A program made the position numbers and the translations under genes. Shown one piece after another: positions 54,974 through 63,477 of a DNA stretch of 64,000 nt. Below the pieces are notes generated by a model that was not told the origin of the DNA, ran no database searches, and saw nothing but the letters and a program-made list of their open reading frames with translations. The stretch is taken from NCBI GenBank assembly GCA_963837365.1, contig CAWIMW010000002.1:1302001-1366000 (forward strand), given 5' to 3'. The stretch's first letter is position 1. Each line of letters opens with the position of its first letter. The DNA is from CAWBXL01 sp963837365 (GTDB lineage Bacteria; Acidobacteriota; Terriglobia; Terriglobales; Acidobacteriaceae).

Positions 54974-55226
54974 GCCATTGAGCATTAAAAACGATGCAAC
55001 AGAACGCCTAGCCCGTCAAGTTGCCGAGGAAGCTGGTGAATCCATCACCAAGGCCATTCAAAAATCCCTTGAAGAACGTTTAGAGCGGCTCAAAGCGCGC
55101 AGGCGCAACCGTGTGCTTGCCAGTCAATTGGATGAGATCCTTGCACGAGTAGATCAATTGCCCATCCTCGATAGTCGCACTGCCGACGAAATTGTAGGAT
55201 ACGACGAAAATGGTCTGCCGCGATAA
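54972..55226 (+). CDS. vapB: VapB-type antitoxin
   Basis: An 84-residue antitoxin of the type II VapBC class. The N-terminal part (PLSIKNDATERLARQVAEEA, then GESITKAIQKSLEERLERLK) resembles the Rv0623/PSK-type ribbon-helix-helix DNA-binding domain; the C-terminal part (LPILDSRTADEIVGYDENG) is the usual toxin-binding tail with the conserved YDENGLP. The ATG at 54972 is chosen over an upstream start at 54954 because MPLSIKND is the family start. The stop overlaps the VapC start (TAATG). Confidence 0.88.
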   Translation: MPLSIKNDATERLARQVAEEAGESITKAIQKSLEERLERLKARRRNRVLASQLDEILARVDQLPILDSRTADEIVGYDENGLPR

Positions 55227-55615
55227 TGGTCATTGATACGTCCGCCCTCGTCGCCATTTTCCTAGCTGAGCCTGAGCGTCAACGGTTTCGTGATTTGATT
55301 CTGCAAGCCGATTCACGACTGGTTTCAGCAGCCAATATTTTCGAGACAGGTATTGTTTTGGAAGCAAAAGGTGGTCAGGCGCTAGGCCGTGAATTTGACT
55401 TGTTTGTTGTTCGCGCGAATTTTCAGGTTGTTTCCGTCGATGCCGAGCAAGCCGAACTAGCGCGCTCGGCATGGCGCAAATTTGGAAAGGGCCGGCATCG
55501 TGCCGGACTTAATTTTGGCGACTGCTTTGCCTATGCCCTTGCAAAGTACACCAGTGAACCGTTATTAGCCAAGGGAGATGATTTCGCACTCACCGACATT
55601 GAAGTTTGTTTATAG
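55226..55615 (+). CDS. vapC: VapC-type PIN-domain ribonuclease toxin
   Basis: A 129-residue PIN-domain RNase. The acidic residues are in place: Asp4 in VIDTSALVAIF, Glu40 in ANIFETGIVLEAK, Asp99 in NFGDCFAYALA, and Asp117 in LLAKGDDFALTDI. Family length is about 130. It is the toxin partner of the overlapping VapB and probably cleaves tRNA or rRNA, as other VapCs do. In Acidobacteriota such pairs are frequent and often mark recently acquired DNA. Confidence 0.92.
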   Translation: MVIDTSALVAIFLAEPERQRFRDLILQADSRLVSAANIFETGIVLEAKGGQALGREFDLFVVRANFQVVSVDAEQAELARSAWRKFGKGRHRAGLNFGDCFAYALAKYTSEPLLAKGDDFALTDIEVCL

Positions 55616-55785
55616 CCATAGCTTGGGATCTTGCTTGGTGAGGGTGCCCACGCAAATTGCACTGGGCTTTGTTCATAAATTTCAATCTATCAATCTTTTC
55701 CTCCCTCATCCACAACCCATCCCACATCTCCACAACATGTACACAGCTAAAGCCAGTTTTCAACTTGCACGCACAGCACCCCGTC

Positions 55786-56343
55786 ATGCAGATTCATTCG
55801 AGCAAGTTTGAGCGCGCGCCGGTGATCCCCCAGAAAACTCAATTTCTCGATTGGTTTCCTTTTTACGTGCATCGCTTTATTGGCGATGCGCGTTACCGGA
55901 AGCTCGCGGATTACCAGCAGGCTTGGTATTGGAATCTTTTGTTTGAATCGTGGGTCTCAGAGCGTCCAGGGTATCTGCCAGATGACGGGCAGTTGTGGCG
56001 CCTTGCGAATGCACGCACACGGCAATTCTTCGAAAAAGAATGTGAGCCGGTGCTGAGCATGTTCGAGCGCGAGGGTTCGACAGCTGACGGTGGCGTCTGG
56101 ATTTACAACCGTGTGCTCATTAAGATCCTCGACGAACAGTTGCTTAAATTCCACAGAAAGATGAAGAAATCCTCCAAATCCACAACTAGTGAAGGTACTT
56201 CTTATCTGGATTTTGAAGGTATAGTAAAGAAAGAAAATGGAAGCCAACGATGTGCGACACATCCGCAATCTGGTCTCACGCAATGGGGATCGTGTTGGGA
56301 GTGCTATGCCGAGAAATATAGCAGCAATACAGAAGCCGGCTAG
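55786..56343 (+). CDS. DUF1376-like phage-type replication protein with zinc-finger-like tail
   Basis: A 185-residue protein. The segment FLDWFPFYVHRFIGDARYRK, then QQAWYWNLLFESWVSERPGYL with LPDDGQLWRLA, resembles DUF1376 (YdaU-type) proteins, which accompany phage helicase loaders. The C-terminus has Cys/His pairs (RCATH then CWEC in the last 35 residues) that could bind zinc. ATG 55786 is chosen; a longer frame to 55657 is open but not family-like. It is followed, with a short overlap, by the DnaC-like gene. Confidence 0.7.
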   Translation: MQIHSSKFERAPVIPQKTQFLDWFPFYVHRFIGDARYRKLADYQQAWYWNLLFESWVSERPGYLPDDGQLWRLANARTRQFFEKECEPVLSMFEREGSTADGGVWIYNRVLIKILDEQLLKFHRKMKKSSKSTTSEGTSYLDFEGIVKKENGSQRCATHPQSGLTQWGSCWECYAEKYSSNTEAG

Positions 56344-57082
56344 TACAAGTCCATCATGCCCTGTTTGCGGAGATACTGGATGGAAGTCTGTCCAGGATGG
56401 CGCTCATAGGCGCGTTACTCGATGCGATTGTGCGAATGTTTCGCGTACAAAGCATTTGATAGAGCAGGCGAAGTTTCCGCCTCGATATGAGAACTGCGAC
56501 TTGGCCGGTTTTGAAACGGAAGGCGCACAACGAAGCTTGGCAGCCGCTAAGCTGGCGGCAGAGAAATTTGTTGCGGACTATCCACTGGATAAGATGGGTT
56601 TATTGTTGATTGGGCCTAGCGGTGCTGGAAAGACCCATCTCTCCGTTGCAATCCTGAAGCAGCTGATCACTAGCAAGGGGATCTCCTGTCTATTTTGTGA
56701 TTATCGTGAGCTCTTGAAGCAGATACAGAACTCCTACAACCCTTCGGTCCAGGTCACCGAATTGGATTTGCTGCGGCCTGTTTTTCAGGCGGAGGTCTTG
56801 GTACTAGACGACCTCGGTGCGGTGAAACCGACTGAATGGGTGTGGGACATGGTCAGTGTGATCCTCAACACCCGGTACAACGAGAACCGCACCACCATTA
56901 TCACGTCCAACTTTATGGATGGCCCAGCAGCCGCTTTATCCGGTCCCCGTGCCGCAGCACGAGAAGAGACCTTGGGGGACCGAATCGGTGAACGCATGCG
57001 GTCCCGGCTCTTTGAAATGTGCCGGGTGGTGAACGTGAATGCTCCGGATTACCGCCAGAAATTTCGTACGGCTTCCCGATAA
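56306..57082 (+). CDS. DnaC/DnaI-like helicase-loader ATPase
   Basis: A 258-residue AAA+ protein. The N-terminus has a zinc-binding-like set of cysteines (Cys18, 21, 40, 42: CPVCGDTGW and TRCDC), followed by Walker A GPSGAGKTH (103-111), Walker B VLVLDDLGA (Asp168/169) and an arginine-rich C-terminus (GERMRSRLFEMCRVV), all typical of DnaC/DnaI. It would load the replicative helicase. The ATG at 56306 follows GGGAG; an ATG at 56237 would overlap the DUF1376 gene by 107 bases and adds non-conserved residues. Phage-derived or domesticated origin is inferred. Confidence 0.85.
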   Translation: MPRNIAAIQKPASTSPSCPVCGDTGWKSVQDGAHRRVTRCDCANVSRTKHLIEQAKFPPRYENCDLAGFETEGAQRSLAAAKLAAEKFVADYPLDKMGLLLIGPSGAGKTHLSVAILKQLITSKGISCLFCDYRELLKQIQNSYNPSVQVTELDLLRPVFQAEVLVLDDLGAVKPTEWVWDMVSVILNTRYNENRTTIITSNFMDGPAAALSGPRAAAREETLGDRIGERMRSRLFEMCRVVNVNAPDYRQKFRTASR

Positions 57083-57090
57083 ATCCGTTC

Positions 57091-57144
57091 GCCGCAGATC
57101 CACGCGGATAAATGCAGGTCTCTCGATCCGCGTAAATCAGCGGC
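57091..57144. repeat. Inverted repeat (GCCGCAGATTTACGCGGAT family)
   Basis: Arms 57091-57109 and 57126-57144 are reverse complements at 16 of 19 positions with a 16-base loop. It follows the DnaC-like stop. A further arm-length copy occurs at 61964-61982, between tldD and tldE. Confidence 0.65.
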
Positions 57145-57175
57145 TAGTTTTTGCTTGTTCCCCTAAAATGGCTGC

Positions 57176-58336
57176 GTGCTAATTCATCGGGTTGAGTTCT
57201 CGCCGGCGCGCGATAGTGAGGTGTTCGAAAGTGCATGCGCGGCTCCAGCGGTATTCCTGCTCCGCGGCGATGTTCAATCCGAGCCATACATCAGCAAAAC
57301 CGCCAACCTCCGCCGCCGCCTACAACGCCTGCTCGGGGCGCCAACCGAACAGAGCAAGCGCCTGAATCTGCGCGACCGCGTCCGCTGGATTGAGTACAGC
57401 CCGACCGGCTCCGACTTCGAATCCGGGTTTCTGCTCTACAAACTACAACGTGCCTACTTTCCCCAAACTTATTCTGCGCGCCTGCGATTGCGCTTTGCCC
57501 CGTTGGTCAAGCTGCACCTGGAAAATGAATACCCGCGGGCTTCCATTACAACCCGGCTCGGCCGGCTGAATGGGCGGTCTCTGTATTACGGTCCGTTCCC
57601 TTCCCGTACGGCGGCGGAAAAGTTTGCCAACGATTCCCTCGATTTCTTCAAGATGCGGCGCTGCATCGAAGACTTGAAACCTGATCCGGCATTCCCTGGC
57701 TGCATCTACTCGGAGATGAAAATGTGCCTGGCCCCTTGTTTCAAAGGCTGCACCGATCAGGAGTACTTCCATGAAGTAGGTCGAGTGCAAACCTACTTCG
57801 ATACCGCCGGCGAGTCGTTGGTGCGGGAGATCTCTTCGCAACGAGATCAGGCCTCAACCGACTTGCACTTTGAAGACGCCGCTGCCCTGCACATCCGGCT
57901 GGAAAAGCTCAAACCGGTGCTGGCCCAGCTCCCGGAGGCTGTTCACCGGATTGATCAACTGGCGGCAGTCATGGTCCAGCCCAGCGCTCAAAAAGAATCG
58001 GTAGCATTCTTCCGTGTCCACGGCGGACGCCTCTCCGGCCCGGTGAACTTTCCTATTCAATCCAGCGAGCACACCAAGTCTCAATCCATGGAGTCGCGAG
58101 TGGAACAATGCTTGGAGACGCTGCCGCCCGCCAATACAAGGTCTTCGCTGGAAACTATGGAACATCTGGCGCTGCTGCGGCGCTGGTACTATCGAGGCAC
58201 GCGGGTGGGAGAGATCTTCTTTGCCGACGCCAAAGGCGCGTTGCCGATGCGCCGGCTGGTGCGTGGGATCTCACGCGTCTACCGCGGAGAAAAACCGGAA
58301 GCGGTTGCAATGATCGATTCCAGGAGCACGCCATGA
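57176..58336 (+). CDS. UvrC-like protein with degenerate GIY-YIG domain
   Basis: A 386-residue protein aligning with the N-terminal half of UvrC. The GIY-YIG part (PAVFLLRGDVQSEPYISKTA, NLRRRL) has Phe27 where the catalytic Tyr of GVY is expected, ISK for IGK, and Tyr88 (FLLYKL) where the catalytic Glu should be, so nuclease activity is unlikely. The cysteine-rich region (Cys163, 176, 184, 188; MKMCLAPCFKGC) and UVR-like helices (LHFEDAAALHIRLEKL) are kept; the RNase H-like nuclease and HhH domains are missing. It starts at GTG and ends by overlapping the DinB gene (ATGA). Confidence 0.8.
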   Translation: MLIHRVEFSPARDSEVFESACAAPAVFLLRGDVQSEPYISKTANLRRRLQRLLGAPTEQSKRLNLRDRVRWIEYSPTGSDFESGFLLYKLQRAYFPQTYSARLRLRFAPLVKLHLENEYPRASITTRLGRLNGRSLYYGPFPSRTAAEKFANDSLDFFKMRRCIEDLKPDPAFPGCIYSEMKMCLAPCFKGCTDQEYFHEVGRVQTYFDTAGESLVREISSQRDQASTDLHFEDAAALHIRLEKLKPVLAQLPEAVHRIDQLAAVMVQPSAQKESVAFFRVHGGRLSGPVNFPIQSSEHTKSQSMESRVEQCLETLPPANTRSSLETMEHLALLRRWYYRGTRVGEIFFADAKGALPMRRLVRGISRVYRGEKPEAVAMIDSRSTP

Positions 58337-58818
58337 AGTCCGCACAAGATACGTCTCTTCGCCAACATCTTCTTGAATTGCTGCAAGGCGGCAGTGCGCA
58401 CACGCGGTTTGATGAAGTCATCAATCTGGTTCCGCCAAAGTTATACGGGGCCAGGGCCCCAGGTCTGCCGCATACGCCATGGATGCTCCTGGAGCATCTG
58501 CGCATCGCGCAGCGGGACATTCTCGAATTCAGCCGCAACCCTAAGCATAAGTCTCCGGCATGGCCGCAAGGATATTGGCCGAAAGGGACAGCTCCATCCG
58601 GCCCCGGTGCATGGACGCAAAGCGTCAAGAGTTTCCGCAAAGACCTGAAGGCGATGCAGGCACTGGTGTCGAATTCGAGGACCGATTTGTATAAAGAGAT
58701 TCCCTGGGGAGATGGCCAGACGATACTGCGGGAAGCCCTGCTGGTGGCCGACCACAATGCTTACCACCTCGGGCAATTGGTGAATGTGCTCAGAGTGTTG
58801 GGGGTGTGGGAGAAGTGA
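58333..58818 (+). CDS. DinB-family protein
   Basis: A 161-residue four-helix-bundle protein of the DinB/YfiT metalloprotein superfamily. The C-terminal motif REALLVADHNAYHLGQLVNV contains the typical metal-ligand histidines (DHNAYH), with another probable ligand in the N-terminal half (PWMLLEHLRIAQRDILEF). Members include thiol-dependent and DNA-damage-inducible proteins; the activity here is unknown. It is translationally coupled to the UvrC-like gene (ATGA overlap), which hints at a stress- or repair-related role. Confidence 0.85.
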   Translation: MKSAQDTSLRQHLLELLQGGSAHTRFDEVINLVPPKLYGARAPGLPHTPWMLLEHLRIAQRDILEFSRNPKHKSPAWPQGYWPKGTAPSGPGAWTQSVKSFRKDLKAMQALVSNSRTDLYKEIPWGDGQTILREALLVADHNAYHLGQLVNVLRVLGVWEK

Positions 58819-58823
58819 CGCAC

Positions 58824-60383
58824 TCAAGCGGAAAGTGGCAGGGGCACGATATTGAATGCGGCGAGGCCGCCGGGTCTCTTGCGAAAGACTACTTTCAGTT
58901 CGTCCCGCCATCTTTCATCAATTCCAATTAGAGTCCATTCAATCTCCGGTGCAATGTAGCGCAGTAAAGTATCAGTTTGTGGATGGATATGCAGCGCCGG
59001 GGCCACCAAAAACAATAGCGGTTGCTGCGCCGCCAATTCCCACCCGGCGAAATATCCGAACTTCTTGAACTCTCCCCGCGCGTGATGCCAGGTCACCCGC
59101 GACCAATAATCGAGGCCTTGCAAGGGCAGATGGATGTCCTCATCCGCCTTCAGTTCGACTACCGCCAGTCGCCCCTCGCGTGTTGAGGCAAGCACGTCAA
59201 TCATGGCGCGGTCTGCGGCGGAAAACGCTGGGACCTGGGAATACAGGTAGTGCTGCACCAGGCGTTCATCCAGGGCCCCGATATCTCGGACAACCAGCGA
59301 TTCCAGCCAACGTTCGCCGTGCAACCGCCACAGAGCATGGTCGCGCGGACCTTCCGCGTGGCGAACTTCGCCAATGCTGTTGACCAGCCGGGCAAAGTCA
59401 GCGGCGTTGGCATTGTCCAGCACACGTTCCTCTGCGCCCAGGCCGAACATGATCTCAGTGGTACTGCGGAACGAACCGGGCTCATGTGCTAAGCGGGCGT
59501 GGGCGAATTCGAGTCCGTGACAGCGAAATGCGATTTCTCCGGCTGACAGCGCAGCAACTTCCGCCTCCGGCATCAGCTCGAGGACGCGCCTGACCGAGTC
59601 GCCAAATCGGCTGCGGATGGAGGCCGGGTCTGCCAAATGAACCAGCCGGGTTTCCAGGTTTCCCCGGTCGGAGATGTCAATCCTGGCCAGCCCATCCTGC
59701 CGCTCATCCAGTTCGTACAACTGCCATTTGGCGGCCGCCTGATTCAGATGGGCCATGCGCTCGCGAGTCAGCGCGCTGCAACCTGCGGGCAGGAACAACT
59801 TCAATCCTTCGACCAGGCATTTGCCGGCCTGCAACTGGCGGCAGAGGTCGAGCCAGAGAATTCCAAATGTCAAGGAGGCATCCATCGAAGCCTGCGTTTC
59901 CTGTGCGTTGACACCTAGCACAGCAAAAGCCGATTGCCCTTGCCGGATCAGGCCGCGTGCGTAGATCGGCCCAAATGAACGCTCGAGATTGACCGATGTG
60001 GTGAGCTGCTGCACTTTATAAGCTGAAAACCTGCGCTCCAGGGCTCGCCGCAGATTTCGTTGATAGGAAAGCCGGGCTGTGCGCCTGGCGGTTGGGGTTC
60101 TCCGGTCACGTTCGCGACAGATTTCCAGCTTGCTGGGCTTGGCTTGCCCCAGTCGCTGGACCTGCAAGCGCAAAGTGTCGTTCTTGGTTTCGAAATCGAG
60201 CACTCGCCGGACGATGTTCCGCTCAGGCGACCACAAGTGCAGCAAGCATTTGTTGTATTCGCCGGAGATGGAGTACTTGGCCTGGCGCAGGTCGAAGGTC
60301 GCGGCGCCGTCCTCAAGCACAATGGCATCGCAGGCAGAATTGAGGAATTCATTCAGGCTGTGGGCCAGGGTATCAGGGGTCAT
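58824..60383 (-). CDS. Predicted PD-(D/E)XK-type nuclease of unknown role
   Basis: A 519-residue cytoplasmic protein. The C-terminal half contains a PD-(D/E)XK-like core: Glu361 (RWLESLV), Asp396 in RAMIDVLAS, then Glu410 and Lys412 in RLAVVELKADED, with Gln422 (LQGLDYW) nearby. This arrangement resembles NucS/Endonuclease-like folds. The first 350 residues are not recognised and contain a very basic part (about 89-120). It is convergent with DinB, six bases away. A DNA-processing function is inferred from the motif only. Confidence 0.6.
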   Translation of the reverse strand: MTPDTLAHSLNEFLNSACDAIVLEDGAATFDLRQAKYSISGEYNKCLLHLWSPERNIVRRVLDFETKNDTLRLQVQRLGQAKPSKLEICRERDRRTPTARRTARLSYQRNLRRALERRFSAYKVQQLTTSVNLERSFGPIYARGLIRQGQSAFAVLGVNAQETQASMDASLTFGILWLDLCRQLQAGKCLVEGLKLFLPAGCSALTRERMAHLNQAAAKWQLYELDERQDGLARIDISDRGNLETRLVHLADPASIRSRFGDSVRRVLELMPEAEVAALSAGEIAFRCHGLEFAHARLAHEPGSFRSTTEIMFGLGAEERVLDNANAADFARLVNSIGEVRHAEGPRDHALWRLHGERWLESLVVRDIGALDERLVQHYLYSQVPAFSAADRAMIDVLASTREGRLAVVELKADEDIHLPLQGLDYWSRVTWHHARGEFKKFGYFAGWELAAQQPLLFLVAPALHIHPQTDTLLRYIAPEIEWTLIGIDERWRDELKVVFRKRPGGLAAFNIVPLPLSA

Positions 60384-60478
60384 GGCCCGATTTTTGCAGA
60401 GGCTACGGAGGCTGTCTGTGACGAATAAACATTAGTAGGGCCCGCTCCGGCTATATGGGATAATCATATGGGGGTCTT

Positions 60479-61957
60479 TTGCCCTCCGGAAACCATCTAA
60501 ATACTGTGGATAAAAATCGATTTTTCTTTGACCATTACGGCCTTACCGAGCGTGATCTGGAGCGCTACCTGGCCGCCGCCCTTTCCGCCGGAGGCGACTA
60601 CGCCGACCTTTATTTTGAGTATCTTTCCTCGACTTCGCTGATGGTGGATGAGTCCATGGTGAAGTCGGCAACCCAGGGCATTTCGGCGGGATGCGGCGTG
60701 CGGGTGCTTAGCGGTGAGCGCACCGGCTACGCCTACACCGATGACCTCTCACCGGAGCGTATTTTGCACGCGGCCCGCACCGCAGCTTTAATTGCCAGCG
60801 GCCCGGCTAAGACGCCCAGTGTCGGATTTCAGCAAAAGCCGGGGCGCAGTTTGTATCCCTTAACTCTTCCCTCGGTGGATGCCGAAATTAGCGCGAAAGT
60901 CGAGTTAGTGATGCGGGGCGATAAGGCCGCCCGGGCCTATGATCCGCGTATCAAGGAAGTCCGCTCCAGCTATGCGGACGAGTTGCGCCACATTCTAGTG
61001 ATCGGTTCGGACGGTACGTTTGCGGAAGATTCGCAGCCGCTGGCTCGTATGAATGTTGGCTGCATTGCCAAGGACGGCACCAACTCCGCGCGCGGGACTT
61101 CCGGGGGCGGCGGCCGCGTGGCCCTGGATTTCTTCTTTGGGGAAAAGACTCCGGAGTATTTCGCCAAAGAATCGGCGCGCCAGGCGATCCTTCAGCTCAA
61201 TGCCCGCGAAGCTCCGGCAGGCGATATGGAAGTGGTGTTGGGTCCCGGCTGGCCGGGAGTTTTGCTGCATGAAGCCGTCGGCCATGGACTGGAAGCGGAC
61301 TTCAATCGTAAACAGACTTCGGCATTTTCTGGACTGATTGGCAAACAAGTTGCCAGCGCAAAATGCACGGTGGTGGACAACGGCACCATGCCCTTGCGTC
61401 GCGGCTCGCTGAATGTCGATGATGAGGGGAACTCCACCCAGGAAACAGTTCTCATCGAGAACGGTACTCTAAAAAACTATTTGAGCGATAAGCTGTCCGC
61501 TCGTCTCATGGGCATGGCCAACACCGGCAACGGACGTCGGGAGAGTTATGAACACATACCCATGCCGCGTATGACCAATACCTACATGCTGCCTGGGGAA
61601 GACAATCCGCAGGACATCATTCGTTCGGTGAAACACGGCATTTACGCCGTAAACTTCGGCGGCGGGCAGGTGGATATCACCAACGGCAAGTTCGTGTTCT
61701 CGGCCTCCGAAGCTTACATGATTGAGGACGGCAAGGTCACCGCTCCTATCAAGGGCGCGACCCTGATCGGCAACGGGCCGGATGTGCTGACTCGTGTTTC
61801 CATGGTTGGCAACGACCTCAAGCTCGACGAAGGCGTGGGAACTTGCGGGAAAGATGGGCAGTCGGTTCCCGTGGGTGTGGGTATTCCGACGATAAAGATC
61901 GATCGGCTGACCGTCGGCGGGACCGCTCGGAAGGATCCCGGCGGGTTCATGCAGTAA
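60479..61957 (+). CDS. tldD: TldD-family metalloprotease
   Basis: A 492-residue subunit of the TldD/TldE protease, which degrades unfolded peptides and matures some ribosomal peptides in other bacteria. The zinc motif HEAVGH (264-269) in LLHEAVGHGLEADFNRK is intact, with the flanking GDMEVVLGPGWPGV and the C-terminal GTCGKDGQSVPVGVG that supplies another ligand. The listed start is TTG; a GTG at 60506 is an alternative. The partner gene tldE follows 111 bp downstream. Confidence 0.95.
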   Translation: MPSGNHLNTVDKNRFFFDHYGLTERDLERYLAAALSAGGDYADLYFEYLSSTSLMVDESMVKSATQGISAGCGVRVLSGERTGYAYTDDLSPERILHAARTAALIASGPAKTPSVGFQQKPGRSLYPLTLPSVDAEISAKVELVMRGDKAARAYDPRIKEVRSSYADELRHILVIGSDGTFAEDSQPLARMNVGCIAKDGTNSARGTSGGGGRVALDFFFGEKTPEYFAKESARQAILQLNAREAPAGDMEVVLGPGWPGVLLHEAVGHGLEADFNRKQTSAFSGLIGKQVASAKCTVVDNGTMPLRRGSLNVDDEGNSTQETVLIENGTLKNYLSDKLSARLMGMANTGNGRRESYEHIPMPRMTNTYMLPGEDNPQDIIRSVKHGIYAVNFGGGQVDITNGKFVFSASEAYMIEDGKVTAPIKGATLIGNGPDVLTRVSMVGNDLKLDEGVGTCGKDGQSVPVGVGIPTIKIDRLTVGGTARKDPGGFMQ

Positions 61958-61963
61958 AAGCTG

Positions 61964-61982
61964 GCCGCAGATTTACGCGGAT
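61964..61982. repeat. GCCGCAGATTTACGCGGAT repeat between tldD and tldE
   Basis: Matches the arms of the inverted repeat at 57091-57144 (16 of 19 with one arm, 18 of 19 with the reverse complement of the other). The end of the unit is repeated directly (ACGCGGATCAACGCGGATT). No second arm is visible here. Confidence 0.6.
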
Positions 61983-62068
61983 CAACGCGGATTCAATCTT
62001 TGTTATTCCGAGCCGGTTTTGGCGAGGAATCTGCTTTTCAGCTTCAATCTTATTTGCTTAAGGATTCC

Positions 62069-63451
62069 ATGTCTGAAGTAGAACTCGAAACACCCAAAGC
62101 AGAAACTGATCTGAAAAGCCTTGCCCAGGACATCGTGCGCCGCGCCACTAGTGCCGGCGCCTCCGCTGCTGAGTGTGTCATCCGCGAGGGCGACGAATTT
62201 TCCACCCTCGTGCGCCTCGGCCAAGTTGAGACTTTAAAAGAGGCTGGCTCCAAATCCATCGGTGTCCGCGTTTTTTATGGCAAGCGCGCTGCCAGCACAT
62301 ATTCCAGCGACTTTTCCTGTGAGGGTCTGGACCGCATGCTCAAGTCTGCGCTGGAGCTGGCCAAGATTACCTCAGAGGATCCCTTCGCTGGAATTCCTGA
62401 GGCTGATCAGCTCGGGTCGCTCAGCGGCGACCTTGATCTCTATTCCGCCGATGTTTACTCCCTACCGGGCGAAGAGCGCATCAACTACGCGCGCCGCGCA
62501 GAGAAAGCCGCGCTTGACTACGACCCGCGCATCAAGAATTCCGATGGCGGTTCGTTCGACGCTGCTACCGGAAGCAAGATCCTGGCTAACTCGCACGGAT
62601 TCTTAGGTGAGTACCGCCGCTCTTACTGTTCGGTGGCTGCCGTTCCCATCGCCCAGACCGAAACTGGGGCGATGCAGCGTGATTACTGGTATTCCGTGGC
62701 GCGCAATCTGGGGAGGCTGGAATCTCCGGAAGAAGTCGGCAAGGTGGCCGCTCAGCGCACGCTCCGCCGCCTGGGCGCGCGCAAGGTGAAGACGGCACAC
62801 GTGCCTGTAGTCTTCGATCCGCTGGTGGCCAACTCCATCCTCGGGCACATTTTCGAGGGTGTAAATGGGGACTCGGTTTATCGTGGGGCCTCGTTTCTGG
62901 CAGGCAAGCTGGGGCAGAAAATCGCTGCGGACCGCGTCACCGTGATTGACGATGGCACCATGGTCGGCGGCTTCGGTACCAGTCCATTCGATGGTGAAGG
63001 CATCCCCACGCGCCGCACGATAGTGATCGAGAAGGGCGTGCTCACCTCCTACTTGTTGAACACCTATACCGCCAAAAAACTCGGGCTTAAAACCACAGCG
63101 AATGCCTCCCGTGGACTGGCGGGTACGCCCGGCATCGGCCCCGGCAACTACTTTCTGCAACCGGGCACAAAGACTGCACGGCAATTGATCTCAGAAATTG
63201 AAAATGGCTTGTACGTCACCGAATTTTTGGGTCACGGCGCGAACCTGGTAACCGGGGACTATTCGCGGGGTGCGTCGGGTCTCTGGATTTCCGGCGGCGA
63301 GCTTACCTACCCGGTGGAAGAGATTACGGTCGCCGGTAACTTAAAAGACATGTTCATGAATATCTCCGAGATCGCCAACGATCTGGAGTTTCGCGGCTCG
63401 ATGGCGAGCCCGACGATTCGAATTGATGGATTGACTGTCGGTGGAGAGTAA
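62069..63451 (+). CDS. tldE: TldE/PmbA-family protease subunit
   Basis: A 460-residue partner of TldD. It is homologous but lacks the HExxxH zinc motif (NSILGHIFEGVNGDSVYRGA is at the corresponding position), as known for TldE. The conserved GASFLAGKLGQKIAADRVTV and GIPTRRTIVIEKGVL regions and the C-terminal GELTYPVEEITVAGNLKDMF are typical. The ATG at 62069 (AAGGATTCC upstream) is preferred over the longer frame from 62000. Same strand as tldD, forming a two-gene unit. Confidence 0.95.
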   Translation: MSEVELETPKAETDLKSLAQDIVRRATSAGASAAECVIREGDEFSTLVRLGQVETLKEAGSKSIGVRVFYGKRAASTYSSDFSCEGLDRMLKSALELAKITSEDPFAGIPEADQLGSLSGDLDLYSADVYSLPGEERINYARRAEKAALDYDPRIKNSDGGSFDAATGSKILANSHGFLGEYRRSYCSVAAVPIAQTETGAMQRDYWYSVARNLGRLESPEEVGKVAAQRTLRRLGARKVKTAHVPVVFDPLVANSILGHIFEGVNGDSVYRGASFLAGKLGQKIAADRVTVIDDGTMVGGFGTSPFDGEGIPTRRTIVIEKGVLTSYLLNTYTAKKLGLKTTANASRGLAGTPGIGPGNYFLQPGTKTARQLISEIENGLYVTEFLGHGANLVTGDYSRGASGLWISGGELTYPVEEITVAGNLKDMFMNISEIANDLEFRGSMASPTIRIDGLTVGGE

Positions 63452-63477
63452 ATAGTCCTAACCAAAGGGAGGGTTGA

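Noticed and set aside
60505..60513. Perfect DnaA box (TGTGGATAA) at the tldD start
   Set aside because: A single 9-mer is expected about once in every two windows of this size on two strands, and there are no neighbouring boxes or AT-rich tract.
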